Shown piece after piece: positions 25,833 through 34,898 of a stretch of 64,000 nt of DNA (its first letter is position 1; the number at the start of each line of letters is the position of its first letter). The DNA lies in contig JANJXT010000007.1 of the NCBI GenBank assembly GCA_024708885.1, positions 1-64,000 of the forward strand, read 5' to 3'. The translations under genes and the position numbers were made by a program. The stretch is from Thiobacillus sp. (lineage in GTDB: Bacteria; Pseudomonadota; Gammaproteobacteria; Burkholderiales; Thiobacillaceae). A model generated the notes under the pieces. The model did not search any database and was not told where the DNA came from. It saw only the letters and a program-made list of their open reading frames with translations.

Positions 25833-26444
25833 TCACAGCGCGCCGCTCTCGCGCAGCAGCTCGGCCAGGCGTTCGGCGACGACGCGGTAGCCGGCGGCGT
25901 TGGCGTGGATGGGGTCGGCCTTGAGGCGGTTGTCCTTCAGCACCTCGTTGAACACCTTGCGTTCCAGCGGCAGGCGCAGTTCGTCGGCGATGCGTGCGTA
26001 GAAATCGGGCGCGCCGCCGAAAAGCTTGGGTGCGGGCACCGCGATCAGCACTGCCTCGGATCCGCTCGCACGGATGGTACGGATGAGCAGACGCAGGTTG
26101 TTCTCAGTGGCGGTTGCAGACTGCTGGCGCAGCATGTCGTTGCCGCCCAGGCACAGCAGCACCAGGCGCGGGCGGTGTTCTTCCAGCACCTCGGGCAGGC
26201 GTTCGAGCGCCGAGGCGGTGGTGTCGCCGGGCACGCCGGCGTTGATCACCGTGCGCCCGATGAGCGCGGCGAGCACCGCCGGATACGCGGTGTCCGGGCT
26301 GGCGCCGATGCCGTGGGTGAGGCTGTCGCCGAAGGCGACGATGACATCGTGCGGCCCGAGTTTTGGCAGCGTCGGTGCGCGGCCGCATGCGGCAAGAAAG
26401 ACAAGAACGCACAGCGCAACGACGAAACGCTGCGCCGCCGCCAT
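25833..26444 (-). CDS. tesA: SGNH/GDSL arylesterase-type lipoprotein (TesA-like)
   Basis: This 203-residue esterase/thioesterase of the SGNH superfamily is related to E. coli TesA. The signal sequence carries a lipobox (Phe-Leu-Ala-Ala-Cys20), so the protein is probably membrane-anchored, whereas TesA is soluble. The catalytic blocks are present: FGDSLTHG (Ser41), AGVPGDT, GGND and DPIHAN (Asp-x2-His near residues 181-184). The start at 26444 overlaps the end of the pmbA frame by no more than a few bases, so pmbA, tesA and perhaps more form one unit. Substrate unknown. Confidence 0.9.
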   Translation of the reverse strand: MAAAQRFVVALCVLVFLAACGRAPTLPKLGPHDVIVAFGDSLTHGIGASPDTAYPAVLAALIGRTVINAGVPGDTTASALERLPEVLEEHRPRLVLLCLGGNDMLRQQSATATENNLRLLIRTIRASGSEAVLIAVPAPKLFGGAPDFYARIADELRLPLERKVFNEVLKDNRLKADPIHANAAGYRVVAERLAELLRESGAL

Positions 26445-26445
26445 G

Positions 26446-27786
26446 TCAATTTCCCGCGACGGTCATCCGGTCGATGAGGACCGAGCCGACCTGCTTGGAG
26501 CCGCGGCGCTCGATGTCGCGGCCGATGGCGACGATGCCCCGGAACATGTCCGCGAGATTGCTGGCGATGGTGATTTCCTCGACCGGATACTGAATCTCGC
26601 CGTTTTCCACCCAGAAGCCGGCGGCTCCGCGCGAGTAGTCGCCGGTGACCATGTTGGCGCCCTGGCCAAGCAGTTCGGTGACCAGCAGGCCTGTGCCCAT
26701 CTTCCGCAGCAGACCGTCGAGGTCAAGTTCGCCGGGCGCGACGAGGAGGTTGTGACTGCCGCCCGCGTTTCCGGTCGTCGTCATGCCAAGCTTCCTTGCC
26801 GAGTAGGTCGAGAGGAAATAACCCTGGACCACACCGTCCTTGACGACGTCGCGTTCGAGGCAGGCGACACCTTCGTTGTCGAAGGGCGCGCTGCCGATTC
26901 CACCCTGGACGAAGGGCTGTTCGCGGATGGTGACCAGCGGCGCGAACACCTGCCGGCCGAGGCTGTCGAGCAGGAATGAGGACTTGCGGTAGAGATTGCC
27001 GCCGGACACCGCGGCGACGAAGTTGCCGATGAGGCCGGTGGCGATCGGCGCTTCGAAGACCACGGGACAGGTGCGCGTGTCGAGCTTTCTGCCGTTCAGG
27101 CGCCGTACCGTGCGCTGCCCGGCGGCGCGGCCGACGTGTTCGGGCGATTCCAGGTCGTGTGCGCTGCGCGCGCTGGTGTACCAGTAGTCGCGCTGCATGG
27201 CGCCCTTCTCCTCGCCGATGACCGCGACCGAGATGCCGTGGCGCGAACCGGCGTACCCGTCGCAGAAACCGAGGCTGTTGGCGTAGATGAAGTGCGAGGC
27301 GTGGGTGTTGACGCTCGCGCCTTCGGAGTTGGTGAGGCGCCGGTCGACGGCGAGTGCCGCGGCTTCGCAGGCCAGCGCGCGCTCGGCGGCCTCCTCGACG
27401 GAAAGCGGCCAGGGATGGTACAGGTCGAGATCGGGCGGATGCGTCGCCAGGCGGTCGGCGTCGGGCAGGCCCGCGGCTTCGTCTTCCGCGGTGTAGCGGG
27501 CGATGGTCAGCGCCTTGTCGACCGCGCTTTTCAAGGCCGCTTCCGACAGGTCCGAGGTCGAGGCATGGCCGCGGCGCTGGCCGAGATAGACGGTGACGCC
27601 GGCGCCCTTGTCCTTGTTGTATTCGATGGTTTCGATTTCACCCTGGCGTACGCTCACGTTCTGCCCGATGCCTTCGGAAATCTCGGTGTCGGCGGCGCTG
27701 GCGCCCTGGCGCATGGCATGCTCGATGGTCATGCGGGCGAGCGCGGCGAACTGGTCGCGGGTATAGCTGAAAGGAGAACTGGACAT
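26446..27786 (-). CDS. pmbA: metalloprotease PmbA/TldE
   Basis: This 446-residue subunit of the TldD/TldE (PmbA) protease acts in the cytosol on unstructured peptides, for example in peptide-antibiotic maturation and CcdA antitoxin decay. Family features are GQNVSVRQGEIETIEYNKDK, GSHNLLVAPGE and the C-terminal GDYSRGAAGFWVENGE. TldE itself lacks the zinc site; its partner TldD is not in this window. It is divergent from darP, 70 bases away, a pairing common in proteobacteria. Confidence 0.95.
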   Translation of the reverse strand: MSSSPFSYTRDQFAALARMTIEHAMRQGASAADTEISEGIGQNVSVRQGEIETIEYNKDKGAGVTVYLGQRRGHASTSDLSEAALKSAVDKALTIARYTAEDEAAGLPDADRLATHPPDLDLYHPWPLSVEEAAERALACEAAALAVDRRLTNSEGASVNTHASHFIYANSLGFCDGYAGSRHGISVAVIGEEKGAMQRDYWYTSARSAHDLESPEHVGRAAGQRTVRRLNGRKLDTRTCPVVFEAPIATGLIGNFVAAVSGGNLYRKSSFLLDSLGRQVFAPLVTIREQPFVQGGIGSAPFDNEGVACLERDVVKDGVVQGYFLSTYSARKLGMTTTGNAGGSHNLLVAPGELDLDGLLRKMGTGLLVTELLGQGANMVTGDYSRGAAGFWVENGEIQYPVEEITIASNLADMFRGIVAIGRDIERRGSKQVGSVLIDRMTVAGN

Positions 27787-27856
27787 GTCGGCCTGCGGGA
27801 GGAAATGGGGGCGGAATCCGGATTTGGGGAGGACGTTTTTTTAGCCAGAAACTACA

Positions 27857-28426
27857 ATGACGATGATAACAGCAACTGAAAGCCACACCGTGCGCCTGAT
27901 CGACCCCGATGCCGAATCCGAATTCGACCCCGACGACGTCTACGACGGCCCCAGCAAGAGCCAGAAGAAACGCGAGGTCGAAGCCCTGCAGGATCTGGGC
28001 ACCGAACTGGTGAAACTGCCGGACGCGCAATTCAAGCGCATCGAGTTGCCGGAAGACCTGCGCGCCGCGGTGGCCGAGTGCCGCAGGATTACCCAGAACA
28101 GCGCACTCAGGCGCCAGCGGCAGTACATCGGCAAACTCATGCGCGGCATCGATCCCGCCCCGATCCAGGCCCAGCTCGACGCGTTCAAGGGCGTGTCCGC
28201 GGCGGAGAACGCGAAGCTGCACCAGGCCGAGAAATGGCGCGAACGGCTCATCGCCGACAACGAGGCGCTGACACGTTTTCTCGACACGTATCCGCGTGTC
28301 GATGTGACGCATCTGCGCCATCTGATCCGCAATGCGCGCGACGAGGCCGCGCGCAACAAACCGCCGAAGGCTTTTCGCGAGCTGTACCGGACGATTCGCG
28401 AGGCGATGCAGCACAATGCGGACTGA
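27857..28426 (+). CDS. darP: ribosome-associated protein DarP (YjgA, DUF615)
   Basis: This 189-residue cytosolic protein fits DarP/YjgA, a factor bound to late 50S ribosomal precursors that helps large-subunit maturation. It has the opening acidic DPDDVYDGPSKSQKKREVEA block, then LGTELVKLPDAQ and QYIGKLMR, and a basic C-terminal helix (HLRHLIRNARDEAARNKPPK). Length and gene order (divergent from pmbA) agree with the family. Three Met/Ile codons near the start leave the exact start uncertain by a few residues. Confidence 0.93.
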   Translation: MTMITATESHTVRLIDPDAESEFDPDDVYDGPSKSQKKREVEALQDLGTELVKLPDAQFKRIELPEDLRAAVAECRRITQNSALRRQRQYIGKLMRGIDPAPIQAQLDAFKGVSAAENAKLHQAEKWRERLIADNEALTRFLDTYPRVDVTHLRHLIRNARDEAARNKPPKAFRELYRTIREAMQHNAD

Positions 28427-28507
28427 GCGGCGAAGCCGGGGCGGGGGCGTTTCTTCGCGAAGCTTCGCGCCCCTCGTGGGCGACGGTTGTTGAACAGGAG
28501 ACGCGGC

Positions 28508-31500
28508 ATGTGGGCACGTATCGTCAAAATCGCGTTGAGCCTGCCCGTTCTCATCGCCGCCGGTGTGTTCGCCGCCTATGTCGCGTTCGGCTTTCTGCTG
28601 GTCAATCCGCTGGCGCAGAAACTGTTGCCCTGGATCGGCGAGAACAAGCTTGCCAGCCAGCTGAGCGCGCAGCACGTCAGGTTCAACCCCTTCACGCTGG
28701 AAGCGACGGTCGACGGGCTCGAGCTCGCTGAGCCCGATGGCAAACCGCTCGCCAGTTTCGAACGGCTCTATGTCAACCTCGACAGCGGCGGACTGTTCCG
28801 CTGGGCCTGGCGCATCCGCGACATCCAGCTCGACGGTCCGCACGCGGTGCTGGAAGTACGCCGCGGCGGCGCCCTCAACTGGAAGGCGCTGATCGACAAG
28901 CTGAACGAGGACAAGAAGCCGCCTTCGGACACCATGGCGCGGCTGCTGATCGACCACATCCGCATCGACAAGGGCAATGTCGAATACACCGACGCCAACC
29001 GTCCGGGCGAGCCGTTCAAGGCCGCTTTGGCGCCGCTTGGCATCGAGCTCGACGGGCTTTCCACCTTGCCGGAAGACCGTGGCGACTACCTGATCTCCGC
29101 CAGGTTGCCCGAACAGGGCGGCACGCTCAGGTGGAAGGGTGATGTCGGTCTCAATCCCGTGGTGTCGTCCGGCAACGTCCAGCTCGAAGGCGTGCGCCTG
29201 GCCAATCTGGTACGCGTGATCAAGACGGCCGAGCTGCCGTTCATGCCGAGCGCGGGCGAGATCAACGCCGCGTGGACCTACAGCGCCGCCATCGTCAAGG
29301 ACAAGCCGCAGGCGGTGGTGAGGGGCATCCGCCTTGCGCTCGACGGGCTTGCCGGCGCGCTGTCTGGCGGCGGCGGGCAGGTGGCGATGAAGCATCTGGA
29401 AGTGAACGTGCCGCGGCTCGATTTCTCCATGCCTGCCGGCCCGCAGGTGGCGTTCAAGGGGCTCGGATTGACGCTGCGCGAGGCGGCGCTGACGCGTGGC
29501 GACGCACCGCTGATGCGCCTGGACCGGGCGGGGGCGGCCGGTGTCGACTTCGATCTCGCGCAGCGCAGCGCGCACGTGGCCAACGTGACAGTCGACGGCG
29601 CCGAACTGCGTGCTGCGCGCGACGAACAGGGGCGTATCGACTGGCAGCAGATTCTGCCGGCACCGGCACCGGCGGCCGATCCGGCGCCGGCGGACGCCGG
29701 GACGCCATTCCGCTTCGATATTGCCGAAGTGCGGCTTGCCGACTGGAAAGCGCAGTTCGTCGACCGCAGTTTCCGTCATCCGCTGAGCGTCGACATCGCC
29801 GATTTCGATCTCGCGCTGGGGCTGTCCAACCGCGAAGGTCCGCTCCGGCTCGCGGGCATCGAAAGCGGGATCGGGCCGTTTACCGTGACGTCCGGGCTGA
29901 CGTCGGAACCGGCGGCGACGCTTGCGCGGGTGAGGATCGAAGGCGGCGACGTCGACCTTGCCGGGCAGGCGGTGAGCGTGCAGGGTGTCACGCTTTCCGG
30001 CCTGCGCACGCGCGTGGTGCAGACGCCCGGCCAGCCGCTCAACTGGCAGGCGATGCTGGCGTCGCGTCTGCCACCGGCACCGTCAGGCGACAAACCCGCC
30101 GCTGCCGCGCCACCCTGGAAACTCGCGCTGGCGCGGCTGGCGCTGGAAGACGCCGCGGTGGAGGTCGAAGACCGCGGCACGAAGCCCGCGGTGCGGCTGG
30201 GTATCGAACACGGGCGCGTGGAAACGCGCGACGTGTCGCTCGATCCTGCGCGTCCGCTGGAGGTGAAGGCGGCGTTGCGGGTGAAGCAGGGCGGGCGCCT
30301 CGACGTGCAGGGGCGCGTCACGCCGGACCCCGCTCGCGGGGATCTGCGCGTCACGCTTGCCGGCCTGTCGCTGAAACCGTTTGCGCCCTACGTCAACCAG
30401 TTCGCACGCCTGATGCTGCACTCGGGTGCGGCGTCGACACGCGGGCGTGTGAAATTCTCTCCGGCGAAGGCCGGCATGAAACTGGATTACGACGGCGCCT
30501 TTGCGGTCGACGCGCTTGCCATCACCGAAGAGGACACGTCGGAAGCGTTCCTCGGCTGGGAGAAGCTCGCTTCCAGCAGCCTGTCGCTCAAGCTGTCGCC
30601 GAACAGGCTGCATCTGGGGGAGCTCGTCGCGACCAATCCGTTCGGCAAGGTGATCATCTTCGAAGACAAGACGCTCAACCTGCAACGCATCCGCCGCACG
30701 CCCCCCGAAGCGGACGCGCCCGCGCCGTCAACCGCACCCGCGGCGAAGCCGGCGGAGGCCGACACGTTTCCTGTCGTGGTCGAACGCCTGCGCATCGTCG
30801 GCGCCAATGCCGAATTCGCCGACCTGTCGCTCACGCCGCAGTTCGGCACGCACATGCACGAGCTTGGCGGCGTGATCACCGGACTGTCGACCGATCCGGC
30901 CACCACCGCCCAGGTGGAACTCGACGGCAAGGTCGACGACTACGGTTCGGCGCGCGTGCGCGGCGCCATCCAGCCCTTCCGCGCCACCGATTTTACCGAC
31001 CTCAGGCTCGGCTTCCGCAACCTGGAGATGACGAACCTGACGCCGTATTCGGGCAAGTTCGCCGGACGTCGCATCGATTCGGGCAAGCTCTCGGTCGACC
31101 TGGAATACAAGATCAAGGAGCGCCAGCTCGCCGGCGAGAACAAGTTCATCGTCGACAAGCTCAAGCTCGGCGAGCGCGTCGAGAGCCCCGATGCGATGAG
31201 CCTGCCGCTCGATCTCGCCATCGCCCTGCTGGAGGACAGCAACGGCATCATCGATCTCGACCTGCCGGTGTCGGGCAACCTCGACGACCCGCAGTTCAGT
31301 TACGGACGCATCGTCTGGAAGGCCATCGTCAATGTGCTCACCAAGCTCGTCACCGCGCCGTTCCGCGCGCTGGGCAAATTGCTCGGCGGCAGCGGTGAAC
31401 AATTCGAGGCGGTCGCCTTCGATCCCGGTCGCAGCGTGCTGCTGCCGCCGGAGCAGGAGAAGCTGAAAACCCTTGCTGACGCGCTGGCCAAGCGCCCGGC

Positions 31501-32098
31501 CCTGGTGCTCACGCTCGCTCCGGGCTATGACCCCGCCGCCGACCGCCGCGCCCTGCAGGAGGACGTCATGCGTCGCGAGGCGGCCGCCGTGGCGGGCGTC
31601 AAGCTCGCTGCCGGCGAAGCGCCCGGTCCGGTGGACGTCAACAACCACAAGGTGCAGACCTGGCTCGAGGATCGCTATATCGCGCTGGCGGGCAAGGAGG
31701 ATTACCAGACGCTGCGCGCGGGTTTCCGGCCCAAGGACGCCGGCGCCGCCAGCCGCGTGCTGGAAAGCCAGTTCATCGAACGCCTTGGACGCCAGTTCAA
31801 GACCCGTGACGAGGGCCCCGCGTCCGCCGTCCATGCGGAGCTTCTCGAGCGCCTGACCCGCGAGACGAAAATCCCCGGCAGCGGGCTCATCGAACTCGCC
31901 AGGGTGCGTGGTGTCACGATGCGCGACGCGCTCGTCGCCCTCGGCCTCGATCCGGCGCGTGTCAGTGTCGCGGCCGCGGTCGAGCAAGCCTCCAAGGATC
32001 GGCTGGTGCCGAGCAAGCTGAACCTGGGGGTCGCCGGTCGGCCCACGCCTGCCGCCGATTCCGCCAGCCCGGCGGCGCCTGGGCAGAACGCGCCATGA
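28508..32098 (+). CDS. DUF748 (AsmA-like) large envelope protein
   Basis: This 1196-residue protein has one N-terminal membrane helix (about residues 8-32) and a long periplasmic part. It belongs to the DUF748 group related to AsmA/YhdP-type proteins, which form beta-rich bridges and are implicated in lipid traffic or envelope stability. Family-like segments are NLDSGGLFRWAWRIRDIQLD, RVRGAIQPFRATDFTDLRLG and PLDLAIALLEDSNGIIDLDL. The ATG at 28508 follows AGGAGA. Its stop overlaps the start of the next gene (ATGA), so the metalloprotease-like protein is co-made. Confidence 0.85.
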   Translation: MWARIVKIALSLPVLIAAGVFAAYVAFGFLLVNPLAQKLLPWIGENKLASQLSAQHVRFNPFTLEATVDGLELAEPDGKPLASFERLYVNLDSGGLFRWAWRIRDIQLDGPHAVLEVRRGGALNWKALIDKLNEDKKPPSDTMARLLIDHIRIDKGNVEYTDANRPGEPFKAALAPLGIELDGLSTLPEDRGDYLISARLPEQGGTLRWKGDVGLNPVVSSGNVQLEGVRLANLVRVIKTAELPFMPSAGEINAAWTYSAAIVKDKPQAVVRGIRLALDGLAGALSGGGGQVAMKHLEVNVPRLDFSMPAGPQVAFKGLGLTLREAALTRGDAPLMRLDRAGAAGVDFDLAQRSAHVANVTVDGAELRAARDEQGRIDWQQILPAPAPAADPAPADAGTPFRFDIAEVRLADWKAQFVDRSFRHPLSVDIADFDLALGLSNREGPLRLAGIESGIGPFTVTSGLTSEPAATLARVRIEGGDVDLAGQAVSVQGVTLSGLRTRVVQTPGQPLNWQAMLASRLPPAPSGDKPAAAAPPWKLALARLALEDAAVEVEDRGTKPAVRLGIEHGRVETRDVSLDPARPLEVKAALRVKQGGRLDVQGRVTPDPARGDLRVTLAGLSLKPFAPYVNQFARLMLHSGAASTRGRVKFSPAKAGMKLDYDGAFAVDALAITEEDTSEAFLGWEKLASSSLSLKLSPNRLHLGELVATNPFGKVIIFEDKTLNLQRIRRTPPEADAPAPSTAPAAKPAEADTFPVVVERLRIVGANAEFADLSLTPQFGTHMHELGGVITGLSTDPATTAQVELDGKVDDYGSARVRGAIQPFRATDFTDLRLGFRNLEMTNLTPYSGKFAGRRIDSGKLSVDLEYKIKERQLAGENKFIVDKLKLGERVESPDAMSLPLDLAIALLEDSNGIIDLDLPVSGNLDDPQFSYGRIVWKAIVNVLTKLVTAPFRALGKLLGGSGEQFEAVAFDPGRSVLLPPEQEKLKTLADALAKRPALVLTLAPGYDPAADRRALQEDVMRREAAAVAGVKLAAGEAPGPVDVNNHKVQTWLEDRYIALAGKEDYQTLRAGFRPKDAGAASRVLESQFIERLGRQFKTRDEGPASAVHAELLERLTRETKIPGSGLIELARVRGVTMRDALVALGLDPARVSVAAAVEQASKDRLVPSKLNLGVAGRPTPAADSASPAAPGQNAP

Positions 32099-32889
32099 GC
32101 TTTCGACGCGTCCGCATTCTGCTGCTGCTGGGCGTCTTTGCCGCAGTGCTGAGCCTCAACGGGCTCGAACAATGGATGGTGCGCGCCTGGCGGGCTCCCC
32201 TGGACGTGCAGGTCGTGCCCATCAACTTCGACGGCTCGGCCGCGGCCGCTGCGGCCATCGCCGCGCTCGACGCGAGCGACTTCGATGACGTCGACGCGTT
32301 TCTCGAGCGCGAAGTCGCCGGCTACGGCGTGCGGGTGTCGCCTGCCGCGAACTTCACCGTCAAGCCCCAGCTCCACGCGCGGCCGCCGGCGCCGCCGCAA
32401 GCAGGCAATGTGCTGCAGATCATGCTGTGGAGCCTGAAGCTGCGATGGTGGGTGTACCGCCAATCCGGCGATTGGCTGCCGCAACTGGGCACGATCCGGC
32501 TTTTCCTGCTGTACCACACGCCAGAGGACGAAGACGTCGCGCTGCCGCATTCACTCGGGCTGCAGAAGGGGCTGATCGGCGTGGTGCACGTGTTTTCAGA
32601 CCCCCGGCAGGCGCGGCAGAATCGCATCGTCATCGCGCACGAACTGCTGCACACCCTCGGCGCGAGCGACAAATATGCCCCCGATGGTTTTCCGCTCTAT
32701 CCGCAGGGCTACGCCGAGCCCGAGCTGCCACAGGGGCCTCGCCGCGCGGCGGAGATCATGGCCGGCCGCTTCGTTGCCGCCAGCGGCGAAGCACTGATGC
32801 CGGACAGCCTCGAGCACTGCGTGATCGGCGCGCAGACCGCGCACGAGATCAACCTCGACGCGGGCTTTCGCAACCGCTTCGGTGGCTGA
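32095..32889 (+). CDS. predicted membrane-anchored HExxH metalloprotease-like protein
   Basis: This 264-residue protein has an N-terminal membrane anchor or signal (residues 5-25) and a His-Glu-Leu-Leu-His motif near residue 182, followed by TLGASDKY. That arrangement fits a zinc site of the metzincin-like kind with a nearby acidic ligand. Two acidic, Trp-rich stretches precede it (ASDFDDVDAFLER, LRWWVYRQSGDWLPQ). I recognise no named family. It overlaps the DUF748 gene by 4 bases, and the RNase T2 gene follows, so all three probably form one envelope-related operon. Confidence 0.7.
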   Translation: MSFRRVRILLLLGVFAAVLSLNGLEQWMVRAWRAPLDVQVVPINFDGSAAAAAAIAALDASDFDDVDAFLEREVAGYGVRVSPAANFTVKPQLHARPPAPPQAGNVLQIMLWSLKLRWWVYRQSGDWLPQLGTIRLFLLYHTPEDEDVALPHSLGLQKGLIGVVHVFSDPRQARQNRIVIAHELLHTLGASDKYAPDGFPLYPQGYAEPELPQGPRRAAEIMAGRFVAASGEALMPDSLEHCVIGAQTAHEINLDAGFRNRFGG

Positions 32890-32899
32890 GCGGGGAAGG

Positions 32900-33646
32900 A
32901 TGAGGGCGATCTGGCTCGCCGTCGTCTTGCTGGCAGCGCCGCTTGCGGGTGCGGCGGAACCGGCACGCTTCGACCATTACCTGCTGGCGCTCGCCATGGC
33001 GCCGGCGTTCTGCGAGGACGACCCGCGCCAGAAACGCAACTACGCGCAATGCCGCACCTTGTCGGATGCTGCGTTCAAGGCGATGCCGCTGACCCTGCAC
33101 GGGCTGTGGCCGAACCGACGCGACCAGCGCCATCCACAGTGGTGCGGCGGGGAGAGGCGAGGTGCCTTCTGCCGCATGCCGGCGGTGCACCTGCCGGCGG
33201 AGGCGCGCGCCCGGCTGACCCGCGCGATGCCGGCAACGGCGGACTGCCTCGATCGCTACCAGTGGGCCAAGCACGGCCGCTGCGCCGGGCTGCCGGAAGC
33301 GGATTACTTCGCCGCCGCCGCGGCGCTCACCGAACGCGTCAACCGCGCACTCGGCCCCGAACTCGCGCGCCACACCGGGCGCGAGGTCGAGCTGAGCGTG
33401 CTGCGCGCGGCGCTCGCGCAGCGCGACCCGGCGCTGCTGGACGCCGTTGGTTTCGACTGCCGAACACCTCATGCGTCCGAGCGAGAGAAGCGACGGCCGA
33501 TGCTGCGCGAGGTGCGCGTGGTGTTCGAGCGCAGCCCGCTGACCGGTGCGCCGGGCAAGCCCTTGTCGATCGCGCATGCCGGCATGCGGCACTACAATTC
33601 GGGGTGCCCGCAGGGGCGCGCCTATGTCGATTCGCCGCTGGATTGA
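32900..33646 (+). CDS. RNase T2 family ribonuclease
   Basis: This 248-residue exported endoribonuclease has a signal peptide (about 1-19) and the two T2 signatures: LHGLWPN (His67) and WAKHGRC (Lys124, His125). The start at 32900 is preferred over a more upstream frame start because it follows GGGGAAGG and opens the signal peptide. In the second signature the usual catalytic Glu (EW-x-KHG) appears as Gln (YQWAKHG), which could lower activity. Cysteines at several places suggest disulfides. Expected role: RNA degradation in the periplasm. Confidence 0.85.
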   Translation: MRAIWLAVVLLAAPLAGAAEPARFDHYLLALAMAPAFCEDDPRQKRNYAQCRTLSDAAFKAMPLTLHGLWPNRRDQRHPQWCGGERRGAFCRMPAVHLPAEARARLTRAMPATADCLDRYQWAKHGRCAGLPEADYFAAAAALTERVNRALGPELARHTGREVELSVLRAALAQRDPALLDAVGFDCRTPHASEREKRRPMLREVRVVFERSPLTGAPGKPLSIAHAGMRHYNSGCPQGRAYVDSPLD

Positions 33647-33759
33647 GCGCGCCCTTTTCGCCGTCCGGCAGGCTGCCAGGCGCCCTGGACGCAGGCGACC
33701 GCGCTGCACAATCTTGCGGGGTTGCCGTACGCGCGCGGAGGCGGCGGGTTCATGAAGCT

Positions 33760-34422
33760 TCAGGGCGTGTTGATGCGCACGAATTCGGGAAAGTAGTCGG
33801 CGCGCACGATATAGGTGCCGTCGCAGTTGTAGGAGGCGCGCACGATGCCCTCGGACAGCGAGATCGCGGCATTGCGCAGGTAATAGCCCTCGATGCCGCG
33901 CAGCACGTCGAGGCTCTGCACGATCTCGTCGATGCGCTCCACCGCAAGCGGTTGCCAGGCGTGGCGTTCGCCATCCATGAGCTTCTGCCAGTGGGCGGGC
34001 AGGTACGCGCGCAGCGGGCCGGTCTGGATCATTGCGCGCACCCAGGCGATGGTGCGCATCTTTTCTTCGTAGGGCACGCTGACGAAATGGCGCGCCGTAT
34101 AGCCCGGCTTCACCAGATCCTCGGCGTCGTGCACCTCGTAGGCAAAGGGATTGAAGATCGATTCGGTGCGCACTTCCGAACTGTTGAAGCCGACGTAAAT
34201 CGCGAAGACGCCGGTGTCGCGCAGCAGCGCGGCGCAGGTTTCCAGGACCGTGCCGGCGATCTGGTCGAGACGCGACGGGTGGCGCGGACGCAATGGAACG
34301 GTCTCGCGCAGGCTGGGATCGCCCTTGATGCTTACGAAGGGGCGGTCGGCCGGCAGGCCGACGGCGCCGACGATGGGTTCGTGCAGGAGGCAGACTTTGG
34401 TTTCATCGGGATGCGTGCTCAT
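33760..34422 (-). CDS. hypothetical protein next to the DsrC-like gene
   Basis: This 220-residue soluble protein has no signal peptide or membrane segment. I chose the ATG at 34422 because the sequence upstream in the frame looks random. Notable stretches are FVSIKGDPSLRETVPLRPRH, GFNSSEVRTESIFNPFAYEV and RASYNCDGTYIVRADYFPEF. I recognise no family. It is 82 bases downstream of the DsrC-like gene on the same strand, so it may share a transcript with it and with mutY. Confidence 0.7.
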   Translation of the reverse strand: MSTHPDETKVCLLHEPIVGAVGLPADRPFVSIKGDPSLRETVPLRPRHPSRLDQIAGTVLETCAALLRDTGVFAIYVGFNSSEVRTESIFNPFAYEVHDAEDLVKPGYTARHFVSVPYEEKMRTIAWVRAMIQTGPLRAYLPAHWQKLMDGERHAWQPLAVERIDEIVQSLDVLRGIEGYYLRNAAISLSEGIVRASYNCDGTYIVRADYFPEFVRINTP

Positions 34423-34504
34423 CGGAATATTGTCGCACCCGCGCATGACGCTGGCGAGACAGTCCCGCATCCGTTGCGGACGCCTGCGCGTTGGCGCGGC
34501 CCGC

Positions 34505-34831
34505 TCAGTATAGGTAAGCGCGCGCTTCCTCTCCCGGGTTGGGCAGGCCGGCCACGCGCCAGGCTTCGCGCGGGCCGGGGAACAGGCGTTGCATGCAGTC
34601 CGCGCGCTGGCCGGTGAGGTGACACACGTGGCTGAGCGCGGTGACGCTGCCGTGCCGCAGGTATTCGCGGCGCAGCGCGTGCAGCAGGCCCATCTGCAGT
34701 TCGTTCAGTTCACCGATTCCATCGTTCTGTGCGATGCGGTCCGCGAGGCTCTCGCTCCACATCGCGGGATCGAGCAGAAAGCCATCCGGATCGAAGACGG
34801 CCGGACCGGGCATGGTGAGGGATGCGTTCAT
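34505..34831 (-). CDS. DsrC/TusE-like protein lacking redox cysteines (RspA type)
   Basis: This 108-residue protein follows the DsrC/TusE layout: an N-terminal FDPDGFLLDPAMWSESLADR, then the IAQNDGI loop and the C-terminal RLFPGPREAWRVAGLPNPG arm. In DsrC that arm carries two cysteines that form the persulfide or trisulfide, and TusE keeps one. Here the first position is Trp (REAWRV), the second is absent, and the tail ends in Tyr-Leu-Tyr. It therefore cannot act as a sulfur carrier and fits the cysteine-less group called RspA, proposed to be regulatory. It contains two other Cys (residues 70 and 79) in the middle. It lies between mutY and an unknown gene, near an sqr locus. Confidence 0.78.
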   Translation of the reverse strand: MNASLTMPGPAVFDPDGFLLDPAMWSESLADRIAQNDGIGELNELQMGLLHALRREYLRHGSVTALSHVCHLTGQRADCMQRLFPGPREAWRVAGLPNPGEEARAYLY

Positions 34832-34898
34832 GGCGATTCCCCTGCAATGGCTGACTGTCTTTGTATAGCACTTCGTCGCGGATCGGCCAGCGGGGCGT

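Noticed and set aside
27638-29779. A 713-codon minus-strand frame overlapping pmbA, darP and the DUF748 gene
   Set aside because: It overlaps three well-supported genes and has no motif or plausible start.
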